A stretch of 64,000 nucleotides of DNA, taken from positions 2,407,501 through 2,471,500 of the forward strand of contig NZ_JQFJ01000002.1 in the NCBI RefSeq assembly GCF_000763945.1, read 5' to 3'. This document shows positions 53,307 through 61,852 of the stretch, in pieces; the first letter of the stretch is position 1, and the number at the start of each line of letters is the position of its first letter. Source of the DNA: Sphingopyxis sp. MWB1 (GTDB lineage Bacteria > Pseudomonadota > Alphaproteobacteria > Sphingomonadales > Sphingomonadaceae). The translations under genes and the position numbers were made by a program. Under the pieces are notes generated by a model, which ran no database searches, was not told the origin of the DNA, and was given only the letters and a program-made list of their open reading frames with translations.

Positions 53307-53903
53307 CTATCCCGCCTCGGCGAGCAGTGCCCTGGCTTCGTCGCCTTCCCAGTCGATGGCGCCGATCACCCGCCACAGTTCGCGGCCCGAGGCGTCATAA
53401 TAGATGCTGGTCGGCAGCGCGCTGTTATAAGCGTCGAGCAGCTCATTGTCGGGATCGAGATAGGGCTGCAGCGCCTTCAATCCCGCCTTCTGGAACCAGG
53501 GATCGACGATTTCGGCGCCCTGCAAATCCTGTGCGACCACCACGACATGCAGCCGCGCATTTAGAGCCGCCAGCGCGTCGAGCGTCGGCATTTCAGCAAC
53601 ACAGGGCGCGCACCATGTCGCCCAGAGATTGACGAGGAGCGGTTTGCCGCGAAAGGCGGCGAGCGTCACCAGCGAGTCATCGGGTGCGATAAAGCGGGCG
53701 CCGGGGGCAGGCTTGCCGCGGTGGCTGCGATCGACCTTGTGCGCTAAAGCTTCCAGCGAGGGGGTGTCCTTGGCGCTGGCGGCAATCGAATTGCCTGTGC
53801 CTTCAGCCGCTGCTTGCTCCGCGCCGGGCTTTTCCCTATCGCAGCCCGCGATGGCCGCCCCGACCAGCAGGGCGAACGTTGCGACAGTTTTTTTCGGGAT
53901 CAC
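53307..53903 (-). CDS. TlpA-like thioredoxin-fold lipoprotein
   Basis: 198 residues if started at GTG 53903, giving a good lipoprotein signal ([20 protein letters not shown], Cys21). An ATG at 53936 would also be in frame but overlaps argH. The thioredoxin domain has the [18 protein letters not shown] active site and cis-Pro near SALPTSIYY. It is a periplasmic membrane-anchored disulfide reductase, for example for cytochrome c maturation. Its start lies four bases from the divergent argH start. Confidence 0.88.
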   Translation of the reverse strand: MIPKKTVATFALLVGAAIAGCDREKPGAEQAAAEGTGNSIAASAKDTPSLEALAHKVDRSHRGKPAPGARFIAPDDSLVTLAAFRGKPLLVNLWATWCAPCVAEMPTLDALAALNARLHVVVVAQDLQGAEIVDPWFQKAGLKALQPYLDPDNELLDAYNSALPTSIYYDASGRELWRVIGAIDWEGDEARALLAEAG

Positions 53904-53907
53904 GCGG

Positions 53908-55299
53908 ATGACCAAATCTCCGGACAGTAACAGCATGTGGGGCGGGCGCTTTGGTGGCGGCCCCGATGCGATCATGCAAGAGATTAACGCTTCTATCCCC
54001 ATCGACAAGCGCCTGTGGGAAGAGGATGTTGCCGCAAGCCGCGCCCATGCCGCGATGCTGGGGGCGCAGGGCATTATCTCTGGCGCCGATGCCGCGACCA
54101 TCGATGCAGGGTTAGCGCAGATCGCCGGGGAATTTGCGCGAGACGGCGTGCCCGTCGACCTCAGCCTTGAAGATATTCACATGACCGTCGAGGCGCGTTT
54201 GAAGGAGCTGGTGGGTGAAGCCGCCGGGCGTCTCCACACCGCGCGCTCGCGCAATGATCAGGTCGCGACCGATTTCCGCCTGTGGACACGCACCGCTTGC
54301 GAGCGGATCGACGCGGGGCTGAAGGCGCTGCAGGCTGCGCTGCTCGCCCGCGCCGAGGAGCATGCCGACAGCATCATGCCCGGCTTTACCCATTTGCAGG
54401 TCGCGCAGCCGGTGACGCTGGGCCATCATCTGCTCGCCTATGTCGAAATGCTCGCGCGCGACCGGGGGCGCTTTGTCGATGCGCGGGCGCGGCTCAACGA
54501 ATCGCCGCTTGGTGCTGCGGCGCTCGCGGGCACCAGCTTCCCGCTCGATCGCGACGCAACCGCCTCGGCGCTCGGCTTCGATCGCCCGATGGCGAACAGC
54601 ATCGACGCCGTGTCCGACCGTGATTTTGCGCTGGAATTTTGTGCCGCCGCTTCGATTTCTGCGATTCATCTGTCGCGCCTTGCCGAAGAAATCGTGATCT
54701 GGGCGAGCCAGCCCTTCGGCTTCATCAGCCTGCCCGATGCCTGGTCGACGGGCAGCTCGATCATGCCGCAAAAGCGCAATCCCGATGCCGCCGAACTGGT
54801 GCGTGGGCGCGCGGGCATGCTTCTTGGCGCCTTTCAGCGGCTCGCGGTGATCGTCAAAGGCCTGCCGCTCACCTATTCCAAGGATTTGCAGGATGACAAG
54901 GAAACGGTTTTCAGCGCCTTTGACGCGCTCGCCCTGTCACTCGCCGCGATGACCGGCATGGTCGAAACGCTGACTTTCCGCACCGACCGGATGCGCGCGC
55001 TCGCCGCGTCGGGCTATTCGACTGCGACCGACCTGGCCGACTGGCTGGTGCGCGAAGCAGGCGTGCCGTTCCGCGAGGCGCATCATATCGTTGGCGCCTG
55101 CGTCAAGCGTGCCGAGGAACTGGGCGTAGAGCTCTCCGCCTTGCCTCCCGCCGATGCAGCCGCCATTCATTCCGCCGTGACTCCCGATGCATTGGCCGCG
55201 TTGACGGTTGAAGCATCGGTTGCAAGTCGCGCAAGCTATGGCGGGACGGCACCCGAGAGGGTAAGGCAGGCCATCGCCGCAGCGCGCGCGGCGCTTTAG
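53908..55299 (+). CDS. argH: Argininosuccinate lyase
   Basis: 463 residues; cleaves argininosuccinate to arginine and fumarate. Starts [19 protein letters not shown], typical for this enzyme. Superfamily signature [16 protein letters not shown], catalytic His in [21 protein letters not shown] start at ATG 53908 because homology begins there; an in-frame extension upstream is antisense to the tlpA-like gene. Followed by an lptM-like lipoprotein and lysA, a common order. Confidence 0.97.
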   Translation: MTKSPDSNSMWGGRFGGGPDAIMQEINASIPIDKRLWEEDVAASRAHAAMLGAQGIISGADAATIDAGLAQIAGEFARDGVPVDLSLEDIHMTVEARLKELVGEAAGRLHTARSRNDQVATDFRLWTRTACERIDAGLKALQAALLARAEEHADSIMPGFTHLQVAQPVTLGHHLLAYVEMLARDRGRFVDARARLNESPLGAAALAGTSFPLDRDATASALGFDRPMANSIDAVSDRDFALEFCAAASISAIHLSRLAEEIVIWASQPFGFISLPDAWSTGSSIMPQKRNPDAAELVRGRAGMLLGAFQRLAVIVKGLPLTYSKDLQDDKETVFSAFDALALSLAAMTGMVETLTFRTDRMRALAASGYSTATDLADWLVREAGVPFREAHHIVGACVKRAEELGVELSALPPADAAAIHSAVTPDALAALTVEASVASRASYGGTAPERVRQAIAAARAAL

Positions 55300-55330
55300 G
55301 CATTCGCGAAAGCAGGCTGCAAGGAAGAGG

Positions 55331-55594
55331 ATGATGATTCAGCACCGCCCGATTGCCGTCACTCTGGTGGGTACCGCCTTGCTCGCGGCGCTGACGGCGT
55401 GCGGAGCCAAGGCCGATCTGCGCCCGCCCGCGAATCAACCCGATCCAGCTATCCCCGTGGGCGCGACGCGCGCCCCGACAACAGAGGAGCTTACGACGCC
55501 CGACGCGCAGGCACGGCCTGAGCGCAGCGACGAACTTCTCAAACGCTCCGAAACGCGCGAACCCGATGATTTCGATCTGCCCCCACCGGGCTGA
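55331..55594 (+). CDS. lptM: Small lipoprotein, LptM/YifL-like
   Basis: 87 residues (start ATG 55331 or 55334). Signal ending in lipobox LTACGAKADLRPP, with a short Pro-rich mature part. Small lipoproteins of this type between argH and lysA correspond to LptM, which helps the LptDE translocon mature. Assignment rests on the lipobox with the CG.K..L.PP pattern and on position. Confidence 0.8.
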   Translation: MMIQHRPIAVTLVGTALLAALTACGAKADLRPPANQPDPAIPVGATRAPTTEELTTPDAQARPERSDELLKRSETREPDDFDLPPPG

Positions 55595-55743
55595 ATTTCC
55601 GCGCTTCTTCCTTGCTGCACGCGTGTGGTGCGACGCCGAGACCGCTCTCGATTTGGGATCGAGGTAGATGGACATCTCGACTTCGCTTAATGCGAACGGA
55701 CGGCAAGACAGGGCGCGAGCATTGATACCAAGGATTTCCTTTC

Positions 55744-57003
55744 ATGGACCATTTTAAATATCGTGACGGTGTTCTTCACGCCGAAGACGTCCCCATGACC
55801 CGCATTGCCGAGGAAGTCGGCACCCCCGTTTATATTTATTCGCGCGCTACGCTGGAGCGCCATGCACAGGTGTTTCGCGACGGGCTGAAGGATGTGCCGA
55901 AGAAGCACATCGCCTTTGCGATCAAGTGCAACCCCAATCTGGGCGTGCTGCGCGTGCTCGCGCGGCAGGGCTATGGCGCCGATGTCGTGTCGGGCGGCGA
56001 GCTCGAGCGCGCGCTGGCGGCGGGCATAGCGGCGGAGGACATCGTCTTTTCGGGGGTCGGCAAGACGCGCGCCGAGCTGGCGCTGGGGCTCGACCGGGGC
56101 ATTGGCCAGTTCAACATCGAACATGAGCGCGAAGGCGTTGTGCTCGCCGAAATCGCGGCGGCCAAGGAAATGACCGCGCGCGCGGTGCTGCGCGTCAATC
56201 CCGATGTCGATGCGGGCACCCATGCCAAGATTTCGACCGGTAAGGCCGAAAACAAGTTTGGCGTGGGCATCGACAGCGCGCCGGCCATTTTTGATCGGCT
56301 CGCGGGCCTGCCGGGCTTGCAACTGCGCGGCGTCGCGCTGCATATCGGCAGCCAGCTCACCAGCCTCGCCCCGCTGGAAGCCGCCTTTGAGCGCGCGGGG
56401 CAGCTGGTCGCCGATCTGCGCGCGGCGGGGCACAGCATCACCCATGTCGATCTGGGCGGCGGCTTGGGTGTTCCCTATCGGCCCGACGATAATCCGCCGA
56501 CCCCGGCCGAATATGGCGCGATGGTGGCGCGGGTGACAAAGGATTGGGACGTCACCTTGATGTTCGAACCCGGCCGCGTGATCGCGGGTAATACCGGGGT
56601 GTTGTTGACCGAAGTGCTGTGGGTCAAGCCGGGGGCGACCGACCCCTTTGTCATCGTCGATGCGGCGATGAACGATCTGGCGCGGCCCGCGCTGTATGAC
56701 GCCTATCACGACTTTGTCGCGGTGGCGCCGAAGGGTGAAAAGATGACCGCCTCCATCGTTGGTCCGGTGTGCGAGACGGGCGACACCTTTGCGCGCGACC
56801 GGGAGATTGATGTGGTCGAGGAAGGCGACCTTGCCATTTTCCGCACCGCTGGGGCCTATGGCGCGACCATGGCATCGACCTATAACAGCCGCAGCCTGGT
56901 GCCCGAGGTGCTGGTGGATGGCGACCGTTTTGTCGTGGTCGCCGACCGCATTGCCGCGGGCACGATCATGGCGGCGGAGCGGGTGCCCGACTGGATCGAG
57001 TAA
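55744..57003 (+). CDS. lysA: Diaminopimelate decarboxylase
   Basis: 419 residues; makes lysine from meso-diaminopimelate with PLP. The PLP lysine is in AFAIKCNPNLGVLRVL, PLP phosphate loop DLGGGLGVPY, and the Cys of the dimer site in GPVCETGDTFARDRE. Fold type III. The 149-base gap before it carries a degenerate repeat arm (about 55672-55701). Confidence 0.97.
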   Translation: MDHFKYRDGVLHAEDVPMTRIAEEVGTPVYIYSRATLERHAQVFRDGLKDVPKKHIAFAIKCNPNLGVLRVLARQGYGADVVSGGELERALAAGIAAEDIVFSGVGKTRAELALGLDRGIGQFNIEHEREGVVLAEIAAAKEMTARAVLRVNPDVDAGTHAKISTGKAENKFGVGIDSAPAIFDRLAGLPGLQLRGVALHIGSQLTSLAPLEAAFERAGQLVADLRAAGHSITHVDLGGGLGVPYRPDDNPPTPAEYGAMVARVTKDWDVTLMFEPGRVIAGNTGVLLTEVLWVKPGATDPFVIVDAAMNDLARPALYDAYHDFVAVAPKGEKMTASIVGPVCETGDTFARDREIDVVEEGDLAIFRTAGAYGATMASTYNSRSLVPEVLVDGDRFVVVADRIAAGTIMAAERVPDWIE

Positions 57004-57046
57004 AGAGCCGCGTTGCACCGATTTGGCGCATCGCTATTCTCTTTCG

Positions 57047-57124
57047 TCACCCCGGACTTGATCCGGGGTCCCTTTCGCAAACGACGCGGGATGGATGCCG
57101 GACCCCGGATCAAGTCCGGGATGA
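57047..57124. repeat. Inverted pair of a dispersed repeat
   Basis: Two arms of about 25 bases at 57047-57071 and 57100-57124 are reverse complements with one mismatch; the core is CCCGGACTTGATCCGGG. A single arm occurs at 58179-58203 and a variant at 9193-9216. It lies between lysA and the siroheme gene. Confidence 0.85.
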
Positions 57125-57157
57125 CAGGTCCGGCATGACGAACATGAGGGACATGAC

Positions 57158-57940
57158 ATGCACCAGCTTCCCATCTTTCTGAACCTTGCCGGCCGAACCG
57201 TCGTGCTGGTGGGCGAGGGGGAGGCGGCGGAGGCCAAGGCGCGGCTGATCGAGCGCGCGGGCGGGGTGATCGTCCCCGAATGGCGAGAGGGGGCGATGTT
57301 GGCCTTTGTCGCACTGGACGAGGAAGGCGAAGCGCGTGCCGCGGCCGATGCGCTGCGCGCGCGCGGGCTCCTCGTCAATGTCGTTGATCGGCCAGCGCTG
57401 TGCGATTTCACCACCCCCGCCATTGTTGACCGCGCGCCGGTGACGATTGCCATTGGCACCGGTGGGGCCTCCGCAGGGTTGGCCAAGGCGGTGCGGCAGC
57501 GGATCGAGGCGATGCTACCTGCGCGGCTGGGCGACCTTGCGCGTGCGTTGCAGGTAGCACGGGAGGCAATGAAGGCGCGCTGGCCGGGGGCGAGCGCGCG
57601 GCGCCGCGCCATTGATGCGGCGCTGGCGCCGGGCGGGGTGCTCGACCCGCTGGCGAGCGAGGCCGCCGAAAGGGTCGATGCCTGGCTGGCGGCGGCGGAT
57701 GCGGTGGACAGAGCAGCGGCGCGGCTGGAGCATATCGCCCTTGCCAGCGACGATCCCGATGATCTGACGCTGCGCGCGGCGCGGCTGCTGGGGGAGGCCG
57801 ATCATATTTACCATCCCGCCGATTGCCCGCCGGGAATATTGGCACGCGCGCGCGCCGATGCGGTGCGGCATGTGGCGCAACAACCGCCCGCCGCGTCGCC
57901 GGAAGGTCTGTCGCTTTGGATTGCGCTGCCAGCGAAATAG
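57158..57940 (+). CDS. Precorrin-2 dehydrogenase/ferrochelatase with truncated methyltransferase stub
   Basis: 260 residues. The N-terminal half is a Met8p/SirC-like NAD-binding domain (FLNLAGRTVVLVGEGEAAEAKA), with a TTPAIVDRAPVTIAIGTGG segment. It oxidises precorrin-2 and inserts iron to make siroheme for sulfite or nitrite reductase. The last 60 residues read LEHIALASDDPDDLTLRAAR and so on, clearly the start of a CysG-type uroporphyrinogen methyltransferase domain. It stops after about 45 residues, too short to work, so methylation must be done by another gene. Confidence 0.87.
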   Translation: MHQLPIFLNLAGRTVVLVGEGEAAEAKARLIERAGGVIVPEWREGAMLAFVALDEEGEARAAADALRARGLLVNVVDRPALCDFTTPAIVDRAPVTIAIGTGGASAGLAKAVRQRIEAMLPARLGDLARALQVAREAMKARWPGASARRRAIDAALAPGGVLDPLASEAAERVDAWLAAADAVDRAAARLEHIALASDDPDDLTLRAARLLGEADHIYHPADCPPGILARARADAVRHVAQQPPAASPEGLSLWIALPAK

Positions 57941-58307
57941 CGCAAATCCGTGATCGGAACGCGTGGAAGTTTACGAAAGTGCCGCGCAGCGCTGGATCGG
58001 GGTGGCAAGTAAGCGTTTATATTACCATTATTTTTCAAAATGTTAGTTGGATTTTTGGAAGGTGTTGGCGCTATTTCGGGGGTTTGAAGTTGGTGGAGGG
58101 TAGCCGGGATCGGCTTTTCCTTGCCTTGCTTCATCATGTCGGCGTGTGATTTCCTGATCGACCGCGCGTAAGCGGGGGGGACCCCGGATCAAGTCCGGGG
58201 TGACGATGGGGAGACGGGGTGATGATGGAGGAGAGGCGCGCCCTTTGTCCTGCGCGCGCTCAGGGGCATCGCCCCAGGATCACAGCCCTAAGGTCAAGGT
58301 CACGGCC
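57941..58307. other. 367-base intergenic region without a gene
   Basis: Lies between the siroheme gene and the convergent DUF1232 gene. Contains only one single-arm copy of the dispersed repeat (58179-58203). The first half is unusually A/T-rich (about 58010-58050) without a clear hairpin-plus-T terminator. Confidence 0.6.
58179..58203. repeat. Single-arm copy of the dispersed repeat
   Basis: 25 bases matching the right arm of the pair at 57100-57124 with two or fewer differences (GACCCCGGATCAAGTCCGGG). Confidence 0.8.
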
Positions 58308-58703
58308 CTAATGCCAGGGCGAGATGCGGATGCTCCAGTAGAGGAGGTAGAGGGCGAAGGCCCAGAGGGCAAGGATGAGGATCATGCCCGCGCGGCTGGA
58401 GGGGCGTTCGCTCGCGGCTTCGGCCTCGGCATGAAGGTCGGCCCAGACGGGATCGGGGATCAGCCGCCGTACGATCCACAGCCCCAGCGGCACGATCATC
58501 AGATCGTCGAGCCAGCCAAGCACGGGAATGAAATCGGGGACGAGGTCGATCGGCGAGAGCGCATAGGCGGCGACCGCCACGGCGAGCAGCCGCGCCAAAG
58601 CCGGGACGCGCGGGTCGCGCGCGGCGAGCCATGCGGCATGGGCATCAACGGCGAGGCGACGGCCCAGATCGCCGATGAGCTCAGAAAGGGATTTACCCGG
58701 CAT
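58308..58703 (-). CDS. DUF1232 (YkvA-like) small membrane protein
   Basis: 131 residues. DUF1232 core: AARDPRVPALARLLAVAVAAYALSPIDLVPDFIPVLGWLDDL, with the invariant SPIDLVPDFIPVLG. A C-terminal membrane helix (ILILALWAFALYLLYW) ends the protein. Function unknown. The divergent epimerase start is only 24 bases away, so promoters must overlap coding sequence. Confidence 0.88.
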   Translation of the reverse strand: MPGKSLSELIGDLGRRLAVDAHAAWLAARDPRVPALARLLAVAVAAYALSPIDLVPDFIPVLGWLDDLMIVPLGLWIVRRLIPDPVWADLHAEAEAASERPSSRAGMILILALWAFALYLLYWSIRISPWH

Positions 58704-58727
58704 GATTTGCTCTCTTAAGCTCCTTTG

Positions 58728-59720
58728 ATGGGTATCCAACTGAAAAGCGCACGGGTCGAACGCTGGGACGTGGCGGGCGATTTCGTTATCAGCCGCGGCG
58801 CACGCAATCATGTCGATGTGGTCGTTGCCGCAATTGGCGTCGATGATCTTGTCGGGCGCGGCGAAGGAACGCCCATCTATTATCAGGGCGAGGATGCGCT
58901 GATGTGCCGCGACCAGATTTTGCGCGCCATGCCGCATATTGCCGGCATGGAAAGCGCCGAAGCGCGCGCGGCGGTGCAGGAAATTTTGGGCCCGGGCGCG
59001 GCGCGCAACGCGCTCGACTGCGCGCTGTGGGATCTGGAGGCGCAGGAACGCGGGGTACCGCTGTGGCAATTGGCGGGGGCCGAGGCCGCGCCCAGCCCGC
59101 GCACGACGGCATTGACCATTTCGCTGGCGGCGCCGGAGCGCATGGCCGAACAGGCGGCGCGGGCAGAGGCGCTGGGCTATCGGCTGCTGAAACTCAAATT
59201 GACCGGCGAGGGCGACCGTGAGCGGGTGGCGGCGGTGCGCGGCGGGGCGCCCGAAGCGCGGCTGCTCGTCGATGCCAATGAAAGCTGGGGCCAGCTTGAC
59301 CTGATGGAAGAGGCCGAGGCGCTCCTCGCGCTGGGCGTTGAAATGATCGAACAGCCGGTGCCTTCGGGGACCGATGCGCTGCTCGATGGCATTTATGCGC
59401 CGCTTCCTTTTGTGGCCGATGAAAGTTGCCACACCGTCGCCGATGTGGCGCGGATTGGTGCCTTTTATGACGGGGTGAATATCAAGCTCGACAAGGCGGG
59501 TGGGCTGACCGAAGCGCTGCGCCTCGCCGATGCCGCCGATGAGGCGGGGCTGGCGATCATGGCCGGCTGTATGCTCTCGACCAGTCTTGCCATTGCGCCC
59601 GCCTTCATCCTTGCCCAGCGGGCGCGTTGGGTCGATCTCGATGGACCGGCGCTGCTGGCGCGCGACCGGGAGCCGGGGTTTCGTTATGAGCGCGGCACGA
59701 TTTTGCCGCCGGGGGTTTAA
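58728..59720 (+). CDS. Dipeptide epimerase (enolase superfamily)
   Basis: 330 residues from ATG 58728. Muconate-lactonising-enzyme subgroup: KxK base in LKLKLTGEG, metal ligands in VDANESWG, EMIEQPVPSG and VADESCHTVAD, and the second lysine in VNIKLDKAGG. Members epimerise L-Ala-D/L-Glu in peptidoglycan recycling; that substrate is likely but not proven. The short gap from the divergent DUF1232 gene leaves no room for a long promoter. Confidence 0.9.
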   Translation: MGIQLKSARVERWDVAGDFVISRGARNHVDVVVAAIGVDDLVGRGEGTPIYYQGEDALMCRDQILRAMPHIAGMESAEARAAVQEILGPGAARNALDCALWDLEAQERGVPLWQLAGAEAAPSPRTTALTISLAAPERMAEQAARAEALGYRLLKLKLTGEGDRERVAAVRGGAPEARLLVDANESWGQLDLMEEAEALLALGVEMIEQPVPSGTDALLDGIYAPLPFVADESCHTVADVARIGAFYDGVNIKLDKAGGLTEALRLADAADEAGLAIMAGCMLSTSLAIAPAFILAQRARWVDLDGPALLARDREPGFRYERGTILPPGV

Positions 59721-59754
59721 GGGGGACGCCAGCGCTGGCGCTTGGCCGCTTTGG

Positions 59755-59774
59755 GCCCCGGCTTTCGCCGGGGC
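59755..59774. repeat. Short palindromic repeat
   Basis: GCCCCGGC-TTTC-GCCGGGGC, a perfect 8-bp stem. A copy in the opposite orientation is at 61765-61782. Lies after the epimerase gene. Confidence 0.65.
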
Positions 59775-59846
59775 ACGCGCTATGGGGTTGGGTGGGGTTC
59801 TCCGGCCCGGAGTCGGTTGGGGTCGCGTCAAGCTGCCTTACAAAGC

Positions 59847-60311
59847 TTACAGGGCAACCCGTTCATGATCGCCGATCTCGCCTTCGCGGATCGTCTTGCC
59901 GGTCATCAGCTTGAACAGCCCCTTGATGCCGGCGTCGGCGGTCCAGATTTCGGCGTCGGCAAGATCGAAGCGCAGCATGAGCAGATCGGGGTCGTCCCTT
60001 CCGCCTTCATACCAGGCTTCGACCGGCTTTGACCAATATTGGTCGATCAGCGCGCGGTCGTGGACCGGGGTGAGCGTGCCCGCGATGCAGGCGAACAGAT
60101 CATGCCCCTTGGCCGCATAATGGGCCATGGCGCCGCCGCCGCGTGCGAGCCGGCCGCTTCTGGAATGGAAGAAATAGAAATAACCGTCATTATCCTTGTC
60201 GAGCTGAGCGGTCATCGGGATCGCATGGTCGTGCGACCCCGACAGGCCAATCATCAGGAAGGGATTGTTGGCCAGCTCTTTCCAGAAGGCCTTTTTGATA
60301 TCGTCGCTCAT
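59847..60311 (-). CDS. Pyridoxamine 5'-phosphate oxidase-fold protein
   Basis: 154 residues from ATG 60311. General-stress-protein-26-like flavin-binding split barrel: FWKELANNPFLMIGLSGSHDHAIPMTAQLDKDNDGYFYFFHSRSG and WYEGGRDDPDLLMLRFDLADAEIW. The cofactor is FMN or F420-like and the substrate is unknown. Probably shares the SoxR-linked promoter of the VOC gene upstream (60373-60768). Confidence 0.88.
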   Translation of the reverse strand: MSDDIKKAFWKELANNPFLMIGLSGSHDHAIPMTAQLDKDNDGYFYFFHSRSGRLARGGGAMAHYAAKGHDLFACIAGTLTPVHDRALIDQYWSKPVEAWYEGGRDDPDLLMLRFDLADAEIWTADAGIKGLFKLMTGKTIREGEIGDHERVAL

Positions 60312-60372
60312 TGGCGTGTCTCCTTTCGCTTGTCGAAAGGGGAACGCGCGAGGCTGGCCGATGTTGCCCGCG

Positions 60373-60768
60373 TCAGCCTTGCGGCGCTGGAGCATAGCTG
60401 ACCACCTCAAATTCGATATCGTCGGGGTCCATGAAGTAAAAACGGCGGCCCGGTTCATAATCGCCATGGTTGAAGGGGATGAGGCCCGCTGCCTTCACCC
60501 GCGCTTCGACCGCGCCCAAATCTTCAACGACGATGCCGACATGATTGAAGGGCGCGCCCTTGGGCCATCGGGCGGGCGAGCCGTTGGCGTCCGCCTCGGC
60601 ATAAAGGGCGATATAGGCGTTGTCTGACCCCAGGTGGATGGTACGGCCATTGTCGCGCGCGGGGCCGCGCCAGCGTTCGCGCCAGCCGAAGATGCGCTGA
60701 AGCAGATCGGCAGTGCGGTCGGGGTCGCTGACGGTCAGATTCACATGTTCGATAAAGGGGGCGGCCAT
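60373..60768 (-). CDS. VOC-family protein next to SoxR
   Basis: 131 residues. Two VOC modules: EHVNLTVSDPDRTADLLQRIFGW and NHVGIVVEDLGAVEARV, ending YFMDPDDIEFEVVSYAP, with metal-ligand-like His8, His and Glu positions. Possibly a metalloenzyme or detoxification protein. On its own strand it has a promoter with 19-base hexamer spacing and a dyad, the mark of MerR/SoxR control. The soxR-like gene lies 377 bases upstream and divergent. Confidence 0.88.
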   Translation of the reverse strand: MAAPFIEHVNLTVSDPDRTADLLQRIFGWRERWRGPARDNGRTIHLGSDNAYIALYAEADANGSPARWPKGAPFNHVGIVVEDLGAVEARVKAAGLIPFNHGDYEPGRRFYFMDPDDIEFEVVSYAPAPQG

Positions 60769-60801
60769 GGGGAAAACTCCTGATTCGGGCTTGACCGCGC
60801 C

Positions 60802-60832
60802 TTTATGAAAGTTAAAGTGATCTTTAGGTTAA
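60802..60832 (-). promoter_or_regulatory. SoxR/MerR-type promoter of the VOC gene
   Basis: On the minus strand, TTAACC (60832-60827), a 19-base spacer containing TAAAG-ATCA-CTTTA, and CATAAA (60807-60802). SoxS of E. coli has the same layout: TTTACC, 19-base spacer with a dyad, then TATACT. The transcript would begin about 30 bases before the VOC start. Confidence 0.6.
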
Positions 60833-61145
60833 GGATTGTTGTCTTGAGGCTTTTCCCGTTGAGGCAGGCGGGGTGTTCCAGCGAAGGTCCGGGGTCCGTC
60901 CTGCGACGCCTGTACGCGCTTTTGCCGAGGGACGACTGCTGATTCGGTTTCAAGGGGTGAGATGATGCTTTGGGTGCAATCCGCGGAGAGCGAAGCGCGG
61001 GGCCGTTGGCTTGAGGACGGGGCGCGGGCTGGGGATTTCCGCGCGGCTTTGCCGCTCGCAATGACAGGGTTTCCGGGGGGCAGCGCATGATGAGCAAGGG
61101 TGTGTGGATGGAGAATAGAAAAATGCCGGAGGGCGGGGTGGATCG
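60833..61145. other. Intergenic region upstream of soxR, with a repeat-like arm
   Basis: No gene seen. At 61031-61066 it carries GGATTTCCGCGCGGCTTTGC and onward, the reverse of the ATTGCGAGCG-type repeat common in many bacterial genomes (from memory). The soxR promoter could not be fixed. Confidence 0.5.
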
Positions 61146-61703
61146 ATGAGCATGCATCGCACCGACCTGATTTCGATCGGCGAACTCGCTGCGCGCACCG
61201 GGGTCGCGGTGTCCGCGATCCGTTTTTACGAGAGCAAGGGGCTGATCGAGGCGCTGCGCACACGCGGGGGGCAGCGGCGATTTCTGCGCGCCGATATTCG
61301 CCGCGTGTCCTTTGTCCTGATCGCCCAGAAAATGGGGTTGAGCCTGGAGGAGGTCGCCGATGAACTCGCACGGCTGCCCGCTCAGCGTACCCCCAATGCC
61401 GAGGATTGGGGGCGGATCAGCACCGGCCTGCGCGCCCGGATCGACGATCAGATCGCCGCGCTGCAATGTACCCGCGCGCTGCTCGACAATTGTATCGGCT
61501 GCGGCTGTCTTTCGCTCAAAAATTGCAAGCTTTACAACCCGGGCGACCATTGTGCCGCGCGGGGCGCCGGGCCGCGCTATCTGATGGGCGACCGGCCTGA
61601 AGGCGAATGTCCGGAGATGGATGCGCTGATGGGCGGGGCATTGCAAGGCGGGAGGCCGGGGCTTGATCTGACGGTTGAAAAGGTTCCCTCGTCGCGGAGG
61701 TGA
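61146..61703 (+). CDS. soxR: SoxR-like redox-sensing transcription factor
   Basis: 185 residues of the MerR family. HTH: LISIGELAARTGVAVSAIRFYESKGLIE, then TRGGQRRFLRADIRRVSFV. The [2Fe-2S] signature CIGCGCLSLKNC follows the dimerisation helix, so the cluster is intact. In non-enteric bacteria SoxR often controls detoxification genes directly rather than soxS. Divergent from the VOC gene, whose promoter has a SoxR-like layout (60802-60832). The start could be ATG 61146 or 61152. Confidence 0.94.
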   Translation: MSMHRTDLISIGELAARTGVAVSAIRFYESKGLIEALRTRGGQRRFLRADIRRVSFVLIAQKMGLSLEEVADELARLPAQRTPNAEDWGRISTGLRARIDDQIAALQCTRALLDNCIGCGCLSLKNCKLYNPGDHCAARGAGPRYLMGDRPEGECPEMDALMGGALQGGRPGLDLTVEKVPSSRR

Positions 61704-61764
61704 GGCGGAAGTGAGAGGCCTCGGACCAGGCCGGTGATTATTCCACTCCGACACATTGCATGTA

Positions 61765-61782
61765 CCCCGGCGAAAGCCGGGG
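61765..61782. repeat. Short palindromic repeat
   Basis: CCCCGGC-GAAA-GCCGGGG, a perfect 7-bp stem, the opposite orientation of the element at 59755-59774. Between soxR and the pseudogene. Confidence 0.65.
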
Positions 61783-61852
61783 GCCGTCAGCCTTTGGTTG
61801 AAGGGTATAAGGAGCGATCGAGCCCGGGGTGACGAGAAGCGCGGCAAGCCCG

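Noticed and set aside
53904..54101. N-terminal extension of the tlpA-like protein to 54101
   Set aside because: That stretch is antisense to argH and has no signal-peptide character; the GTG at 53903 gives a complete lipoprotein signal.
58010..58060. A/T-rich stretch as terminator after the siroheme gene
   Set aside because: No adequate stem found before the T-rich part.
60809..60830. Plain SoxR box match
   Set aside because: Only the left half-site is close to the enteric consensus CCTCAAG; kept as a MerR/SoxR-type promoter by spacing rather than by sequence identity.
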